Positions 45,783-57,942 of a DNA stretch of 64,000 nucleotides are shown here, one piece after another. Each line of letters begins with the position of its first letter. The stretch's first letter is position 1. A model generated the notes under the pieces. It made no database searches. It saw only the letters and a program-made list of their open reading frames with translations, and was not told where the DNA came from. Position numbers and translations under genes: made by a program. The DNA is from Delphinapterus leucas (lineage: Eukaryota > Chordata > Mammalia > Artiodactyla > Monodontidae). The DNA lies in the NCBI RefSeq assembly GCF_002288925.2, contig NW_022098036.1, positions 35,032,444-35,096,443 of the forward strand. Reading direction: 5' to 3'.

Positions 45783-46884
45783 TGTCCTTGCCCTTGAGGA
45801 AGTCACCATGTTGAAGAGCAGATGGGCACTAGAAAAAATTTTTCATCCAATGTGACGGAGACTCCAAACAAGCCGTGTATAAAGAGCAGGGAGGTAGTGA
45901 TGGAGGTGACATTTGAGTCAGGTCTTAGACAATGTGCTGGACACTGATTTTTCCATTAATGGAATTACTTTTTCTGCTTAATGGCAACCAGCCTGCTAGA
46001 AGGGGAAGTATAAACCAATAACTTATTTTGGATTAAGTCAGCAGACTAGCTGACCAAGCCTATTAACTAAAGGCTAGACTCTGATGTCCAGCAATTCAGT
46101 GAATATTCAGGCTTTAATTCAATTACTGGAGGATGAGACCATCTGGAAAGTGGACTCTCTAGAACTTACTCTCAAGTTTCCTATTGTAGAGATGTTCTAG
46201 GGATAGTTTTGATTTTGGAAACTCCTGGAGTTAGCTTTGCTTTATGTTTAATAAAGTCTAGTTTCCCAATTTCATGGCAGACAGAAAATAAATGACATGT
46301 TTAAATTGCTGTACAGGTGAAAAGGAAGATCACTGCTGAAGAACGAGTTTTAATGTAAATTTCAGAAGACATTTTACAAAGTGCATGAACATATCAGGTA
46401 AGCTGGCTGCTGGAGTTTGCTGTTCTTTAGAGAGCTGACACTGGAAGGTGAGTAGCAGACCTAGTGCTGGGCAGAATTCTGTGGAGTTTTTTCAAGTTCC
46501 TTTTACAAGGAAAAACCATGGGTGTCAACCATGTGACATGATATCCATCACTTCCCTGGCTGTACAAATAGTTCTCTAATTTGATGTTAGTAGATCTTTC
46601 ACTTTAGCAAATACTCTTTTTCTTTAGATTTAGCATTTCAGATCTCCTCCCACACCCCAAAATTCAATTTAATTATGATTTTCGGCTATCTGTGTTTATT
46701 ATATTTAGAACCAATAGTAGCTTTGTCTTCTGTTCTGTCATGGGGTTGAGATAGAATCCATCCAGCTGTTTTTCCAGACCCCAAACTTAAATTGTACCCT
46801 TCACCACCAAAACCATGGGACTGGCTTAACATTTGAAAGCAGCACTTATACATCCGTTTCCGATTTGAAACTTAGGTTCTACTA
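45783..46884. other. Unique sequence
   Basis: No gene or named repeat. Two donor-like motifs (CAG|GTAAGC at 46,398 and AAG|GTGAGT at 46,448) have only poor partner acceptors. Confidence 0.35.
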
Positions 46885-47065
46885 TTTCCAGACTGGAGAG
46901 TTTTGCTTCTCACTATTTGTTATCATACACTTCCTCTTGGCATTGCAGTGGGTACATGTGACTCCTACCAAACCTCAGACTACTTAAGAACAAGGAATGG
47001 GTTTCATTTGTCTTTATATTCCATAACTTATTACATAAAGGCGGTGCTTAATAAAAATTTGTTAA
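46885..47065 (+). mobile_element. LINE-2 3' end fragment
   Basis: CACTATTTGTTATCATACAC, CTACTTAAGAACAAGGAATG, and GGCGGTGCTTAATAAAAATT followed by TGTTAAAC fit a decayed L2 end. Confidence 0.6.
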
Positions 47066-47434
47066 ACATATATTATACATTTATCCTAAAAGTTCATAAA
47101 TTGGACCATCAGGTGCAGGTTTCCCTGGGTAAGAGGTGAAAAAGCGAAAGTACCATGTATACAAGTGTCAGAACTTGACTTCTCTTAATAACTTTTTTTA
47201 AAAGGGCAGATAAAGGAATCTCCTTTTAAATAAATGTGAATTCCTCCCCAGCGTGATCCAAGGATCGTGATTTACTTTGTGGTCAAATGAGACACTTTGC
47301 TTTAAGATCTTGTATGTATGGATCATATATTGTCTCAAGAAAGATGCCATCTGAACTGTGAAGTGAAAGGTGTTCCCTCTGTGGAAGGGCTGAGGCAGAG
47401 CTGCTTCAGTATTTCTCATCTGAAGTCCCAGTTG

Positions 47435-47600
47435 CACACTAGCTACCATTTCCTGAGCATCTGCCCTGTGCCAGGCATTCAGGCATATGATCTCAATTAA
47501 TCCTCACAAGGATTCCGAGGCTTAAAGGGGTTAAATGGCTTCCCCAAAGCCCCACAGGTAAACATCTTGGAAGCCAAACCTATGAACAAGCCTCCCCCAA
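47435..47600 (-). repeat. MIR SINE fragment
   Basis: Reverse MIR: CTGCCCTGTGCCAGGCATTC, TTAATCCTCACAAGGATTCC, AAAGGGGTTAAATGGCTTCC. Confidence 0.75.
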
Positions 47601-47879
47601 GTTGGCGTTCTCTCAGCACTCCCTGTCTTGGTGAGTGAAAATTTTAGCATCCACTTCCTCCAGCGAGAAATCCTCTTTCTATATCCAACTTCTGAGTCCT
47701 GCGGAGGTAACATCCACCCATCTGTAGACTCCCTGCCCGGCTTCCGTTCCAGCCCAGCTGCCATCTGCCCTCCGTGGACAGCACAGTAGCCTCTGTAGTA
47801 GTCTCCCTTGCCCTCCTCAAATCTCGTCCCAATACTAAGCTTAAGTGGTCTTCTCAAAAGTCACATGATTTTCCTGATT

Positions 47880-48310
47880 AAAAATCCTCCAGTGATTTTT
47901 CTGTTCACTCTTAGAGACCAGAGTCCTTAGCCAGGCTCACCGTGCCCTCCTGGCCTGGCCCGTGTGACCACCCAGTCTCTCATTTTCTGGGCCTCCACCC
48001 AACCAGCTGGTCCCTCAGCCTGGAATATTCTTCCTGTCCCTTTCAGAGTCTAGGTTGATGCCTGCTCAGCTGACAGAGCTCAGCTCAACTGTGTCTTCCT
48101 CAAGGGACTTCTATGTACTTTTTTGGCATCGTGTGCTTCTCCTTCATAGTGTTTTTTTTTTATATTTACTTGCTTTATTATTGGATTACTGTCTGGCTCT
48201 CTCATGAGTCCGTAAGCTGCGTGAGGGCAGGGACCATGTCTGTTTTCATTCACCAGATCTTAGCCCAGAACCTGAAGGGAGCAAACAGTTGATGAGTATT
48301 TGTTGCATAA
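47880..48310 (+). mobile_element. LINE-2, longest 3' fragment in the window
   Basis: About 430 bp of L2 3' region: CCAGGCTCACCGTGCCCTCC, CAGCCTGGAATATTCTTCC, CTCATGAGTCCGTAAGCTGC, GTGAGGGCAGGGACCATGTC, ending near TTGATGAGTATTTGTTGC. Confidence 0.82.
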
Positions 48311-48390
48311 ACAAATACTTGTTGCATAAATGCACTAACCACTGGCAAGTGACAGAAGGGAGATTTGAACTTAAAAGTTCAGTGTCCCCC

Positions 48391-48521
48391 GGGACTTCCC
48401 TGGTGGTCCAGTGGTTAAGACTCCATGCTTCCACTGCAGGGGGCACTGGTTCGATCCCTGGTTGGGGAACTAAGTTCCCACACGCTGCCTGGCGCGGCCA
48501 AAAAAAAAAAAAGAAAAAAAT
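48391..48521 (+). mobile_element. CHR-type SINE, short form with TSD
   Basis: GGGACTTCCCTGGTGGTCCA head, B box GGTTCGATCCC, GGGGAACTAAGTTCCCACA, then poly-A. The 11-bp TSD AGTTCAGTGTC lies at 48,376-48,386 and 48,522-48,532. Confidence 0.94.
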
Positions 48522-48689
48522 AGTTCAGTGTCACCTGTCTTTAGGATGTGGCCAGAGCTCCAAATGGTGATGACTGAATGACGTGTGGGGACAGAGGAAG
48601 GTTGAGGTTGGGAGTCCGGCTCACTCCTCCCTCTGGGACAGGAAGGGGCTGTCGACTGAGCTTGTGGTCATCGAAGATTCCCTGAGCTC

Positions 48690-48850
48690 CAGCCCCATTC
48701 CAGGTACTTTACGTACGTTCTCGAAATTAGTCTCTCTCAACAAGCCTTCAGGAGGTTAAGTAACTTGCCAAATCACCCAGAAATCAAGTATGGAGTCTAG
48801 GTTCAAGCCTAGGCCATTTGGCTATTGACCCATGTTTGTAACCCCGTTGC
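48690..48850 (-). repeat. MIR SINE fragment
   Basis: Reverse MIR: CAGGAGGTTAAGTAACTTGC, then AGTCTAGGTTCAAGCCTAGG. Diverged. Confidence 0.6.
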
Positions 48851-49558
48851 TATCTGTCCTTGCCTTACCTTGTTCCATGTTTTCCCCCTCACTATGAGTC
48901 CCTCTCTGATCTTGGTTTCTGTTCTTTTTCTTGCAAATCTGCACTTATTTCTTCTTTAACTTATCATCCATATCTCTTCTCTTCCCCCACTTCTTTTCTC
49001 CCTTCCTCCGTCTTCCCTTCCTCTCTCCCTCCTAATTCCATTAGAGATGAGAACCATGACGTTATTTACCTGAAATTTATATTTCAGGAAGCTTTCTACC
49101 AGCAGCCAGATGCTTCTTGCACACTTTGCAACTTGGTAGAACAAAATGCAGTTGAGAATTATAAATGTGTAAGCCTGTGTCCTCTTACTTTTATGATTGG
49201 TTAAGGTTCAGTTTTAAAATCACCTCCGATTTTGAATCTGAACTACTAAAGGTAGTAAAAGCAATATAAAGAAAAGGAAATAAACTTCAAAACTGGCCTT
49301 TTTTTTTTTTTCCTGTGAGAAGTCCACTATAAATTGCGGAGATGCTTCTCTAATAAAATTAGATTCCGCCGCTGCCTGCTGCTTCCCTCCGCATTTCATC
49401 TCTTTTCTCTAAATCGCTGCAGCCTCTCTTGGGACACTAGGTAATCTGAAGAAAGAATAGGGTGTTCTGGCACCACGAGTTCTACAGAGAGCTAAGGCAC
49501 ATTGATTTGCATTTCTGGGTCAGCATGATTTCACTTTCACTTAACCCTTGTTTTTCAG

Positions 49559-49616
49559 CACTTTGGCTCTTTCTGTGGTCCATCCGGGAGCATGCAATGT
49601 CCTTGACCCACAGATG
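49559..49616 (+). CDS. Candidate 58-bp internal exon, gene unknown
   Basis: A strong acceptor (ACTTAACCCTTGTTTTTCAG) is followed by 58 bases and a near-consensus donor (CAGATG|GTAAGTGT). Two of the three frames are open across the segment. In one the exon would add TLALSVVHPGACNVLDPQM after a single leading base; the other gives LWLFLWSIREHAMSLTHRW. I do not recognise either peptide, so no product is proposed. It is not in a named repeat and lies on the same strand suggested by the LINE-1 orientation bias. It could equally be a non-coding RNA exon or a chance pair of signals. Confidence 0.3.
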
Positions 49617-50389
49617 GTAAGTGTCCCCTGGCAACCAAAAACCTGCAAACTGCGCCAAACTCCCCTCTTCAATGTTCCCAGCATCACTTAGGTCCTTTCA
49701 GTGAGGAATTGACCAATATCTTAGGTGTCTGTGAATGCAGATTTTATTTACATTTGTGAAGGTAGTTTTGTGTGTTAATGGAAGATGAAATAAACATTAG
49801 AAATCACATTATTCACATGTGTCCACGGCTGCCCGAGTTTTGCACCTCTTGTGTGGTTGTTAATCCTTGATGTAATGAGAAGAGTAATGGAGGACGATGG
49901 ATGTTGTATTCTGTCTCTCTTGGTACAAGTCATGCTGGGGATTCTATGAACACCCACAGCGTGTCGGAAAGAGCGACATGACATATATCTAGGGCTTCAG
50001 AATAAGGCTGTTTCTGCTGTCTTATTCACAGTGTAATTTCTCGTAAGAGGGAGCAAAGACCCTAACAAGATTTAATTACTTGCACTGTGACAGGAACGGG
50101 TTATTAGTTGTCCACCTGTAGTGAGGTCCACTTGGCCAGAAGACCCTGTGTGAAGGTAAAGATGCACTAAGATACAATGTGCTATACAAATGTGGGACGG
50201 GAGCTCAATGTCAAAATAATTGAGATGGAATATTAATGAAATATTTGCCTGCCAAAGCTTTAACTCAGTTGGTAAGAATAATTTTATGGCTTTTTTCTTA
50301 ATTATAGAAGTAAAATCATAATTGTATGATATGTGAATTATATCTCAAACAACTGTATTAAAAAAGTAGTAACAAGAACATTATAGAAG
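49617..50389. other. Unique sequence
   Basis: No repeat or further exon recognised immediately downstream of the candidate exon. Confidence 0.35.
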
Positions 50390-50880
50390 AGACAGGTAAA
50401 CAATGAGAATAAAATAAAAATACCAGTAATTCCAGTTCCCAGAGATAACCACAGATAGCATGATATGTTTTCTATTATTTTTGGTATGTGAAGACAAAAC
50501 TGTGAAATAGTGTAACAAGTAGTGTTGAAATCTTTTAATGCGTTATGATCATTAAATATTCTTCTCCCTCTGCACAGTGTTCTGTCATTTGAGTGTTTTA
50601 TAAAATTTGAAGCAGTTCTCTATTATCGGACATCTGGGCTGAATCCAAGTTTTTGACAGTGTGTGTAGCTCCGTAATGAACATCCTTGTAACTATATCTT
50701 TGGGCACTATGATGATTTCTTAGATACATTTCTAGATATCTAGTTGCTCTAAGAAAACGTACTCTTTTAAGGCTTTAAAACCCACACGTACACATGTATT
50801 CCTTCAGAAAAGTTGAATCAATTTATACTAGCAGTGTATGCCATTGTACTTATTTTTATATACATTCCCTAACATTAGAT
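50390..50880 (-). mobile_element. Ancient LINE-1 (L1M-like) fragment
   Basis: Decayed reverse L1 text: GTTCCCAGAGATAACCACAG, CCGTAATGAACATCCTTGTA, GAATCAATTTATACTAGCAG. Confidence 0.5.
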
Positions 50881-51004
50881 ATTATTTAAATTTTTTTCCT
50901 GTTTGACAAGTGAAAAATGGTATCTTATACTAGTAATTTTGACTCCTTAGGTTCTTAATGAAGTTAAACATTCTTTTGTATAACTATTGGTCATTTAAAA
51001 ATCA

Positions 51005-51005
51005 C

Positions 51006-51040
<35 letters not shown>

Positions 51041-51236
51041 TTTTGCTGTACACGGGCCTCTCACTGTTGTGGCCTCTCCTGTTGCGGAGCACAGGCTCCG
51101 GACGCGCAGGCTCAGTGGCCATGGCTCACGGGTCCAGCCGCTCCACGGCATGTGGGATCTTCCTGGACCAGGGCACGAACCTGTGTCCCCTGCATCGGCA
51201 GGCGGACTCTCAACCACTGTGCCACCAGGGAAGCCC
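51005..51236 (-). mobile_element. Young CHR-type SINE, short CG-rich subfamily
   Basis: Reverse complement has the GGGCTTCCCTGGTGGCACAG head and CCGATGCAGGGGACACAGG, with a GCGCGTCCGGAGCC body. Its tail is a (TTTA)n tract at 51,005-51,041. The next bases, TTATTTAT, may be part of the TSD. Confidence 0.93.
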
Positions 51237-52568
51237 TTATTTATAATTTTAAAATCATTTTTCATATATGTTGCTTATCTTTTTGTTATTTTGTAAGATT
51301 TTTCAAACAATCTAATGAGGCTATTCTTTGTCATCCTTTGATTTAAGTTAAAAAAACAAACAAACTCTACTGAAATGAAAGTGGTGCAGATTTTTCCTTA
51401 GAAAAAGAGCAGTTTAGCTGAAATCGATGGTAGAGACACAGCCTACTCCTGGCTACATTCACCGGGTACGTGGATGGGTTTGTTAACTTAGTGTATATAC
51501 CTCAGCTGTTTTCTGGCAAATACTCCTAAATCAAGAGCCAGAAAGCATCATCTTTACAAATAACTGTGGTTTCATTTTGAGATACATAAATTATTATTTG
51601 AAGTGAAATAAAAATTATAAACAATTTTCAGCATTAGACAGTCTTATATTTATATCATCCATTTCCAAAGATTTTAATTCAAAATATTTTTAAAGGTCAA
51701 TTTATGTTTTCTTTTAATTCAGCTGCTTCATGGGTGGGGTAGTTATTTTCTCTATTTTAGGAGTAATCTAAGTGGGGACAAACATGGGTCAGAACTTCAA
51801 GATAGACAAAAGGAACTTCTAAGATTGGATGATGTCTTGGACTGGATTCTTAAAGAGAATTTAAGATGTTTGATGATATTGTGTTCCTCTCTCTCTCTCT
51901 CTCTCCCTAATTGGCTGCATGACCTTAAATAACCCTCGTCTTTGCCTCTACCTGCCTGAGGCAAGGGGGTGGGCAGGGATGGTCGAGCCACCAATGAGAT
52001 GGCTTAAGCATGCAGTATTTTCCAAAATTAAGATGCTTAATCATTTCAAAGTATCATTTTTTCCCTGCTACGTAAAAATGTAAATACGCTGGGTGTGCGC
52101 GCACTCACGTCTGTGAGTTTGCACACGCATTTTGTTGCCTGATCACTCATCATTGAAAAACATTTTCTCCATTTTGCCTTTCAGAATTGTCAAATGTGTA
52201 CATAGTTTTTCAAATTTCTAATAAGATTGCTATGTTTTAATGATTGGCGGTCACTACTCTTATTAACTAATGGAGATAGTGATGGTTACATCTTAACCCA
52301 AAGAGGTGTGTAAGGATAAGTAAAGGGGTCTGTTAAGTCGCCCCTCACCTAGAAAAGGACTGCTGTCTTTAAACAGCAACATCATCACTCTTTTCCAGAT
52401 TGTGGGGTGGGAGTGAGGATAATACTTTAAATGATGAAGTTGGCATTTCCCATCTGTTGTACTTCAAACACAGGCCTCTTTCTCTCTACCAATCACAAAT
52501 ATAAAAACTCTGCCGATGGTTTGACCATCTGGATTTCCCATCATACCTGTTTTCACACCTGGAGATTC
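51237..52568. other. Unique AT-rich sequence
   Basis: No gene or named repeat. A short (CT)n tract lies at 51,889-51,906. Confidence 0.35.
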
Positions 52569-52581
52569 AGTGCAGGTCTTT

Positions 52582-52787
52582 TTTTTTTTTTTTTGCGGTA
52601 CGCAGGCCTCTCACTGTTGTGGCCTCTCCCGTTGCGGAGCACAGGCTCCGGACGCGCAGGCTCAGTGGCCATGGCTCACGGGCCTAGCCGCTCTGCAGCA
52701 TGTGGGATCCTCCCGGACTGGGGCACGAACCCGCGTCCCCTGCATCGGCAGGCGGACTCTCAACCACTGTGCCAACCAGGGAAGCCC
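52582..52787 (-). mobile_element. Young CHR-type SINE with perfect TSD
   Basis: Reverse complement: GGGCTTCCCTGGTTGGCACA head, GATGCAGGGGACGCGGGTTC, GCGCGTCCGGAGCC body and A tail. A perfect 13-bp TSD, AGTGCAGGTCTTT, lies at 52,569-52,581 and 52,788-52,800. Confidence 0.96.
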
Positions 52788-52800
52788 AGTGCAGGTCTTT

Positions 52801-55354
52801 GACTGATGTTTTTCAAAATTGTCTCATAAAATCAAAGGACAGACAAACAATATTTTTCTAGAATTGTGAACCAACGTTCACAACTTTTGTTACTGCTCTT
52901 AGAATTGTTAATAATCTTAGCCTCAGGTGATTTCAAAAATGCTTTTTTGTTGTTGTTTTAAAGCAAACCATGACATTCTTACTAGCTGCTCGTGTTTACC
53001 AGTGTCATAGCTTAAGGTTAAAGCAGTGGGTGATAGTAGTCCCAAATTCAATATTAAGCACAGAGTTCCATATTCAACTTTAATTAAAATATTTACATGC
53101 TCATGGTTTGCCTTCTCTTAGGGTTACGTTTGTCAGCTGTCAGGCTCTGCTAACTGAATAGGTATTTAAAATGCCACTTTGAATCTGTCTAAGGCTGTAA
53201 CATTATTCTGAATTATTACTAAATTAGCCATTTCCGCAGACCTGTCTGCCTCTGTCTGGCTTGGTACCAAGCCCAGCTTGGGATCCAAGGGCTGCCTTAA
53301 CACAATGCAGTAGGCCCCAAGTTTCCTTTTTTCCTTAGTCACTACTCAAGCAGCAATTTGCTTACTTTTGCTGTTTCCTAATTTTTCAGAGGAATGACAG
53401 ACAAGCTATTAAGCTTCGGTTTCTCTCTAGATCCTATCAGTTTCCTCAAACACAGTTACCTCCCCTGTTAGCCCCTGGTGTTCTGCTGGGGATTAGTGGG
53501 TCCCACTGGCCAGCTGCTGCCTCTCCCCTGCAGCTCTATTTGCTTTTACGGAGCAGGGAACTGATTCCACTAAATGTTATACACATGGAGACCCTTTAGC
53601 AGGAACAGCAGTGCAGAAACAGGAGCTCTCATTGCTTTCCTGACATCAGACGAAAGGACCTGGCCACTTAAATATCACATTTTTTACTTCCTTTTTAGTT
53701 CAGGTGAGGGAGGAGGTGCAATCTTGGGGCAGAATGAAGCTGGCCCTGGCTAGGGTCATTTTTGTCTGTTAACCCTACCCCAATGAGATTTTAAATAATT
53801 ATTAATAACTTTGGAAGGTCCAGGGCACAAGGAGATGATTAAATACAAGATTTGGACCATCCACTCTGAACCATGTAGCATTACTAATGAATATGATAAA
53901 AGAAACTTTCATCAGGTTAAGAATGTTGCTGCCTTCTTGGTAGGTTTACTTCCTTCTTTCTTTGTAAAGCTTCACAGTAAGTAACCCAGAGTGAAACTAG
54001 AACTTGGTGTGGGAAAAGAGGATGGGGTGGAGGAACGGTCATGTTATTAAGTTATTGCAAATGTAGTGACTGGTGATTTTACACGTACGCATTCCACATT
54101 ACAGGAAGCTCACACATCTAAGAGACCGTGCCCTGATGGCCCCTCACCACCAAATTTTCCATTCTCTGCCTCTAAAATCTCAGCTTCCCGAAGGCTTGCT
54201 TATTTTATCACGTCAATTACTTTTCTATAGTGAAGGAGGAACAGGTCACTTGAATTTCAAGAATAAGAAAGCAAGCTAGGAGAATCAACCAAATCTAAAG
54301 GACAAAAGAGATTTTTGTCCAGTCATTTGCAGACTATAGTGTGTTCCTCCTTCACTCCACAATGCTTCCTTTGAGATGGCTTTTTTTTTTTTTTTAAATA
54401 ATGGAAACAAAATAATCTTGCCAGTAGGGTCATGGAAAATTTTACCAACTCCATTTGTTCACAGTTGCCCATCCCTTCTCATTTCTTCTCCTTCTTTATA
54501 TGTAAAAACTTCCTTTTGAACTTCTTTGATTTATTTTTCTATTATAAAAAGCAATTTATAATAAAAGCTTATAACAATTTGAACAATGTTAAGGCATATA
54601 AATGAAAACACATGCTCCCTGCCCCAGTGCCATTCCTTCCAGCCACATTCAGTTTTTACCTGTTCATAGAGCCAGAGTCCATTAGGGTTTCTGTGAAGCC
54701 TTGGCAAAGGCAGTACAGAAATACGGAGAAGGAAGGAACTGAGTGCCAACAAGCCTGCTTCCCAAAGATGCACAAAGTAAAGGGAGGAAAGAGAGCATGA
54801 ACTAGACCAAGGAGAGATGAGAAGAGGCAGCTCCTTGAAGGTAGAGTTTCTGCCGTAACCATCTTTATAACCTTATCAGACTAGGAAAATGCCTACTGGG
54901 TAGTGGTGCTGAAGAATGAATGAGAACGAAGAGCAGGAACTAACCGGCTAAGGTTAAGCAGAGTTGAAGTAATTTAGGCCTTTGCAGTCTATCAAAGGCT
55001 TTCTTGCTTGAATTTTACATCTCTGCCTTGGGTTTTTCATCTGTAAGCAGCCAGTGGGTGCTACTTTGAGGTTGAGTACTACAGGTAGTTGCTGCTAAAT
55101 TGAACCAATAGTAAAGATAAAAACCTGTTTGGAACAAATCCATACTTGGAAGAGGACGTTTCTGAACCATTTTTATCATTTTTTACACACTAAATATAAA
55201 GTTTTTATTTGAAAAGTGCTCTTTAAAAATCCAATGTTTATTAATAGAACAACTGTTTAAATAACTTTCTGATTGTCTGAGAAATTCCTTATAAAATCTG
55301 AATAAAGTTCAAATACTTAACACAATATCAGTCATGGGAGAAGTTACACTGTGC
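52801..55354. other. Long unique stretch
   Basis: No LINE, SINE or exon was recognised over about 2.5 kb. A perfect 16-bp palindrome sits at 53,258-53,273. A donor-like ACA|GTAAGTA at 53,976 lacks a partner. Confidence 0.35.
53258..53273. repeat. Perfect 16-bp palindrome
   Basis: GGCTTGGTACCAAGCC reads the same on both strands. A second, interrupted pair CTTGG-GAT-CCAAG follows at 53,277-53,289. Might bind a dimeric factor; no specific factor is implied. Confidence 0.6.
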
Positions 55355-55368
55355 AAAACTGTTCTCTA

Positions 55369-55666
55369 GGGCTTCCCTGGTGGCGCAGTGGTTGAGAATC
55401 TGCCTGCCAATGCAGGGGACACGGGTTCGAGCCCTGGTCTGGGAAGATCCCACATGCCACGGAGCAACTGGACCCGTGAGCCACAATTACTGAGCCTGCG
55501 CGTCTGGAGCCTGTGCTCCGCAGAGAACAAGAGAGGCAGCGATAGTGAGAGGCCCGTGCACCGCGATGAAGAGTGGCCCCCGCTTGCCACAACTAGAGAA
55601 AGCCCTCGCACAGAAACGAAGACCCAACACAGCCATAAATAAATTAAAAAAAACAAAACAAAACAA
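55369..55666 (+). mobile_element. CHR-type SINE, long form with perfect TSD
   Basis: GGGCTTCCCTGGTGGCGCAG head, B box GGTTCGAGCCC, AAGATCCCACATGCCACGG, ending AACACAGCCATAAATAAATT and an A-rich tail with AAAAC units. A perfect 14-bp TSD, AAAACTGTTCTCTA, lies at 55,355-55,368 and 55,667-55,680. Confidence 0.96.
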
Positions 55667-55680
55667 AAAACTGTTCTCTA

Positions 55681-57204
55681 AGTAGTAGTGCATTTACTGA
55701 ACCATTTTTATCATTAACTCTTTGGGAGATTTGCACTCCAAAGGTCATTAAGACTCAAAGTAGCTTCTGGGTCCACTGCCTCCTTTTGGGAAAAAGAGAC
55801 CACAGGGAATTCTCTAGGCTTAGTGCCTGTCTCCCCCACTCCCTTGGCCACAGCTGGTTGAGCCAGGAACCAACACCTGAACAAAAGACAGCCTGCTTAA
55901 AGGCTCTCCAGCCCCAGTGAGGTGGCCTGAAGTGGCACTGGATTGTGACTGAACCAATCAAAGCCTCTCTCTTGGAAAGTCTGAACTTGAGACAAGCGGA
56001 GAGAAAGACCCAGAAAGAAAAGAGAGAAAAGAGACTGACGAACAAACAAGGTAGCCCAGTGTCAGCACAGAAAGCTAGAGATGTGGAAGGAGAAGGCAAT
56101 ACGCAGAAACTAGGAGGCAATAGACAACTAAAGTAAATAGAGGCTGTAAAAGAAGGCATAGAAAGCCATCAGTTAGTGGATTGACAGGAAGCAGCAAGTA
56201 GAGAGGCAGAGCGTGCAGGAGAGGCGTCCGAAATAAAAGGCTGCTGGAGAAACTGCTGTTCCATTCTGAGCGATGTTCTGGTTCTCCAGGAGGCCTGATA
56301 AGTGTTCTAGAAACCATTCCCTTTTGCTTCGTCAACCCTCCCAAGTATCCTTGCAGTGGAAACTCTTACCCTGAGGTAAAGGAGGAGGCCTCCGTATTTT
56401 GCAACCTGAAAAATTCCCATTTGTAAAAAGAGTAGGTTTGGATGCAATCATCATGAACATTCTTCTGCTGCGGCTTGAGAGAGAGAGAGATGCCCGGGGG
56501 AGAACTTTACATGGTGGAAAGTGCTTTGCCATGTAAACAACACAAGGTCTTGTTTTCCATACTGTAGATCTAGACGTTTGATTTCGTCCATGCAGCCAGT
56601 GTTGACTTATGCCAACTAGGATTTGGGTAATCCAGTGAGCAGATTTACAATGTGAGGTAGAACTTCCAGGGATTGGGATCGATTTTTCTGGTCCTTGGCA
56701 CTGTTGAATGTCTTCTCCTTATCAGATCTCTCTTTGGTGTCTTCGCCTTTTTCCCTGGGCATTACTTCTCTTTTTCCTCTTTTGGGTCCGTAAATGTATA
56801 TGCTTCCTGTGGTTTGCCTTTCATCCGTCTTTATTGTCTCTCCTTGCTCTCCATGGAAATGCCTTCCACTGCCAAGGCTCTCCTCTGCCCAGATGACTTC
56901 CATCAATGGAGCCCTCACCACTCTACCACCTTCCCATATTTCCACATCTCTGTGGGACTCTGGCACCTGGAAATCTCACCAGTATCTCAAATTCACCGAG
57001 TTCAAAATGGAAATTATTTTCTTTCCCCTTCAAAATTCGTCCTCCCATGTTCCTTCCCCTTCTCTAAAATGGAACCTCGGTGAGCCAGGCCCAAAGCTCA
57101 GAATCCCTTTTAGTTCTTTTTTTCCCTGATGCCCAACAGCTATCATTGCAAAGTCCTAACAGTTCTACCAACGTGACACCAATTTCATCCATGGCCCTCT
57201 ATGT
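55681..57204. other. Sequence without recognised genes
   Basis: No repeat family could be named with confidence. Frames at 55,755-56,159 (-) and 56,673-57,129 (+) reach 111-136 codons but overlap others in different frames and have no domain features. An AATAAA at 56,231 has no supported exon upstream. Confidence 0.3.
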
Positions 57205-57263
57205 TCATTATCTAATGCTGGAGAATGAATTATGCCAAAGTTTAGCTTAAAACAACACATTTA
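57205..57263 (+). repeat. Ancient repeat, left part, split by SINEs
   Basis: CTAATGCTGGAGAATGAATT and AGTTTAGCTTAAAACAACAC match the start of a common old mammalian repeat whose family I cannot name with certainty. It resumes at 58,023 (AACAACACATTTATTACGTC, ACACAGTTTCTGAGG), which shows it was one element. Confidence 0.6.
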
Positions 57264-57277
57264 AATTCCCTGGAGGA

Positions 57278-57617
57278 GGGGCTTTCCTGGTAGTGCAGTG
57301 GTTAAGAATCTGCCTGCCAATGCAGGGGACATGGGTTCGAGGCCTGGTCCGGGAAGATCCCACATGCCGTGAAGCAACTAAGCCCGTGTGCCACAACTAC
57401 TGAGCCTGCGCTGTAGAGCCCGCGTACCACAACTACTGAAGCCCGTGCACCCTAGAGCCCGTGCTCCACGACAAGAGAAGCCACCGCAATGAGATGCCCG
57501 CACACTGCAACGAAAGTAGCCCCCTCTCGCTGCAATTAGTGAAAGCCGCACACAGCAACGAAGAACCAAAGCAGCCAAAAGTAAATAAATAAATTTACTT
57601 AAAAAAAAAAAAGAAAA
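57278..57617 (+). mobile_element. Long-form CHR SINE within cluster
   Basis: GGGCTTTCCTGGTAGTGCAG head, body AAGATCCCACATGCCGTG, tail AAATAAATAAATTTAC plus an A-run. Confidence 0.92.
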
Positions 57618-57942
57618 GGGCTTCCCTGGTGGCTCAGTGGTTAAGAATCCGCCTGCCAATGCAGGGGACACGGCTTTGAGCCCTGGTCCGGGAAGATACC
57701 ACATGCCACGGAGCAACTAAGCCTGTGTGCCACAACTACTGAGCCTGCGAGCCACAACCACTGAACCCGTGAGCCTAGAGCCCATGCTCCGCAACAAGAG
57801 AAGTCACCACAATGAGATGCCTGCACAGCGTAACGAAGAGTAACCCCTGCTCGCCGCAACTAGAGAAAGCCCGCACGCAGCAACAAAGACGCGACACAGC
57901 CAAAAAGAAATAAAATAAGTAAATAAAAATTTAAAAAGTAAA
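57618..57942 (+). mobile_element. Second long-form CHR SINE within cluster
   Basis: GGGCTTCCCTGGTGGCTCAG head directly follows the previous A-tail. It ends in GACACAGCCAAAAAGAAAT and an AT-rich tail. Probably inserted in the A-tail of its neighbour. Confidence 0.92.

Noticed and set aside
46300..46460. Donors at 46,398 (CAG|GTAAGC) and 46,448 (AAG|GTGAGT) with nearby AG sites
   Set aside because: Implied exons of 32 and 17 bp have weak acceptors; probably chance.
55745..56340. Possible LTR (AATAAA, CCAAT-like motif ACCAATCAAAG)
   Set aside because: No terminal repeats, TSD or recognisable LTR order could be found.
56673..57083. 136-codon plus-strand frame
   Set aside because: Overlaps two other plus-strand frames and one minus-strand frame; no protein family features.
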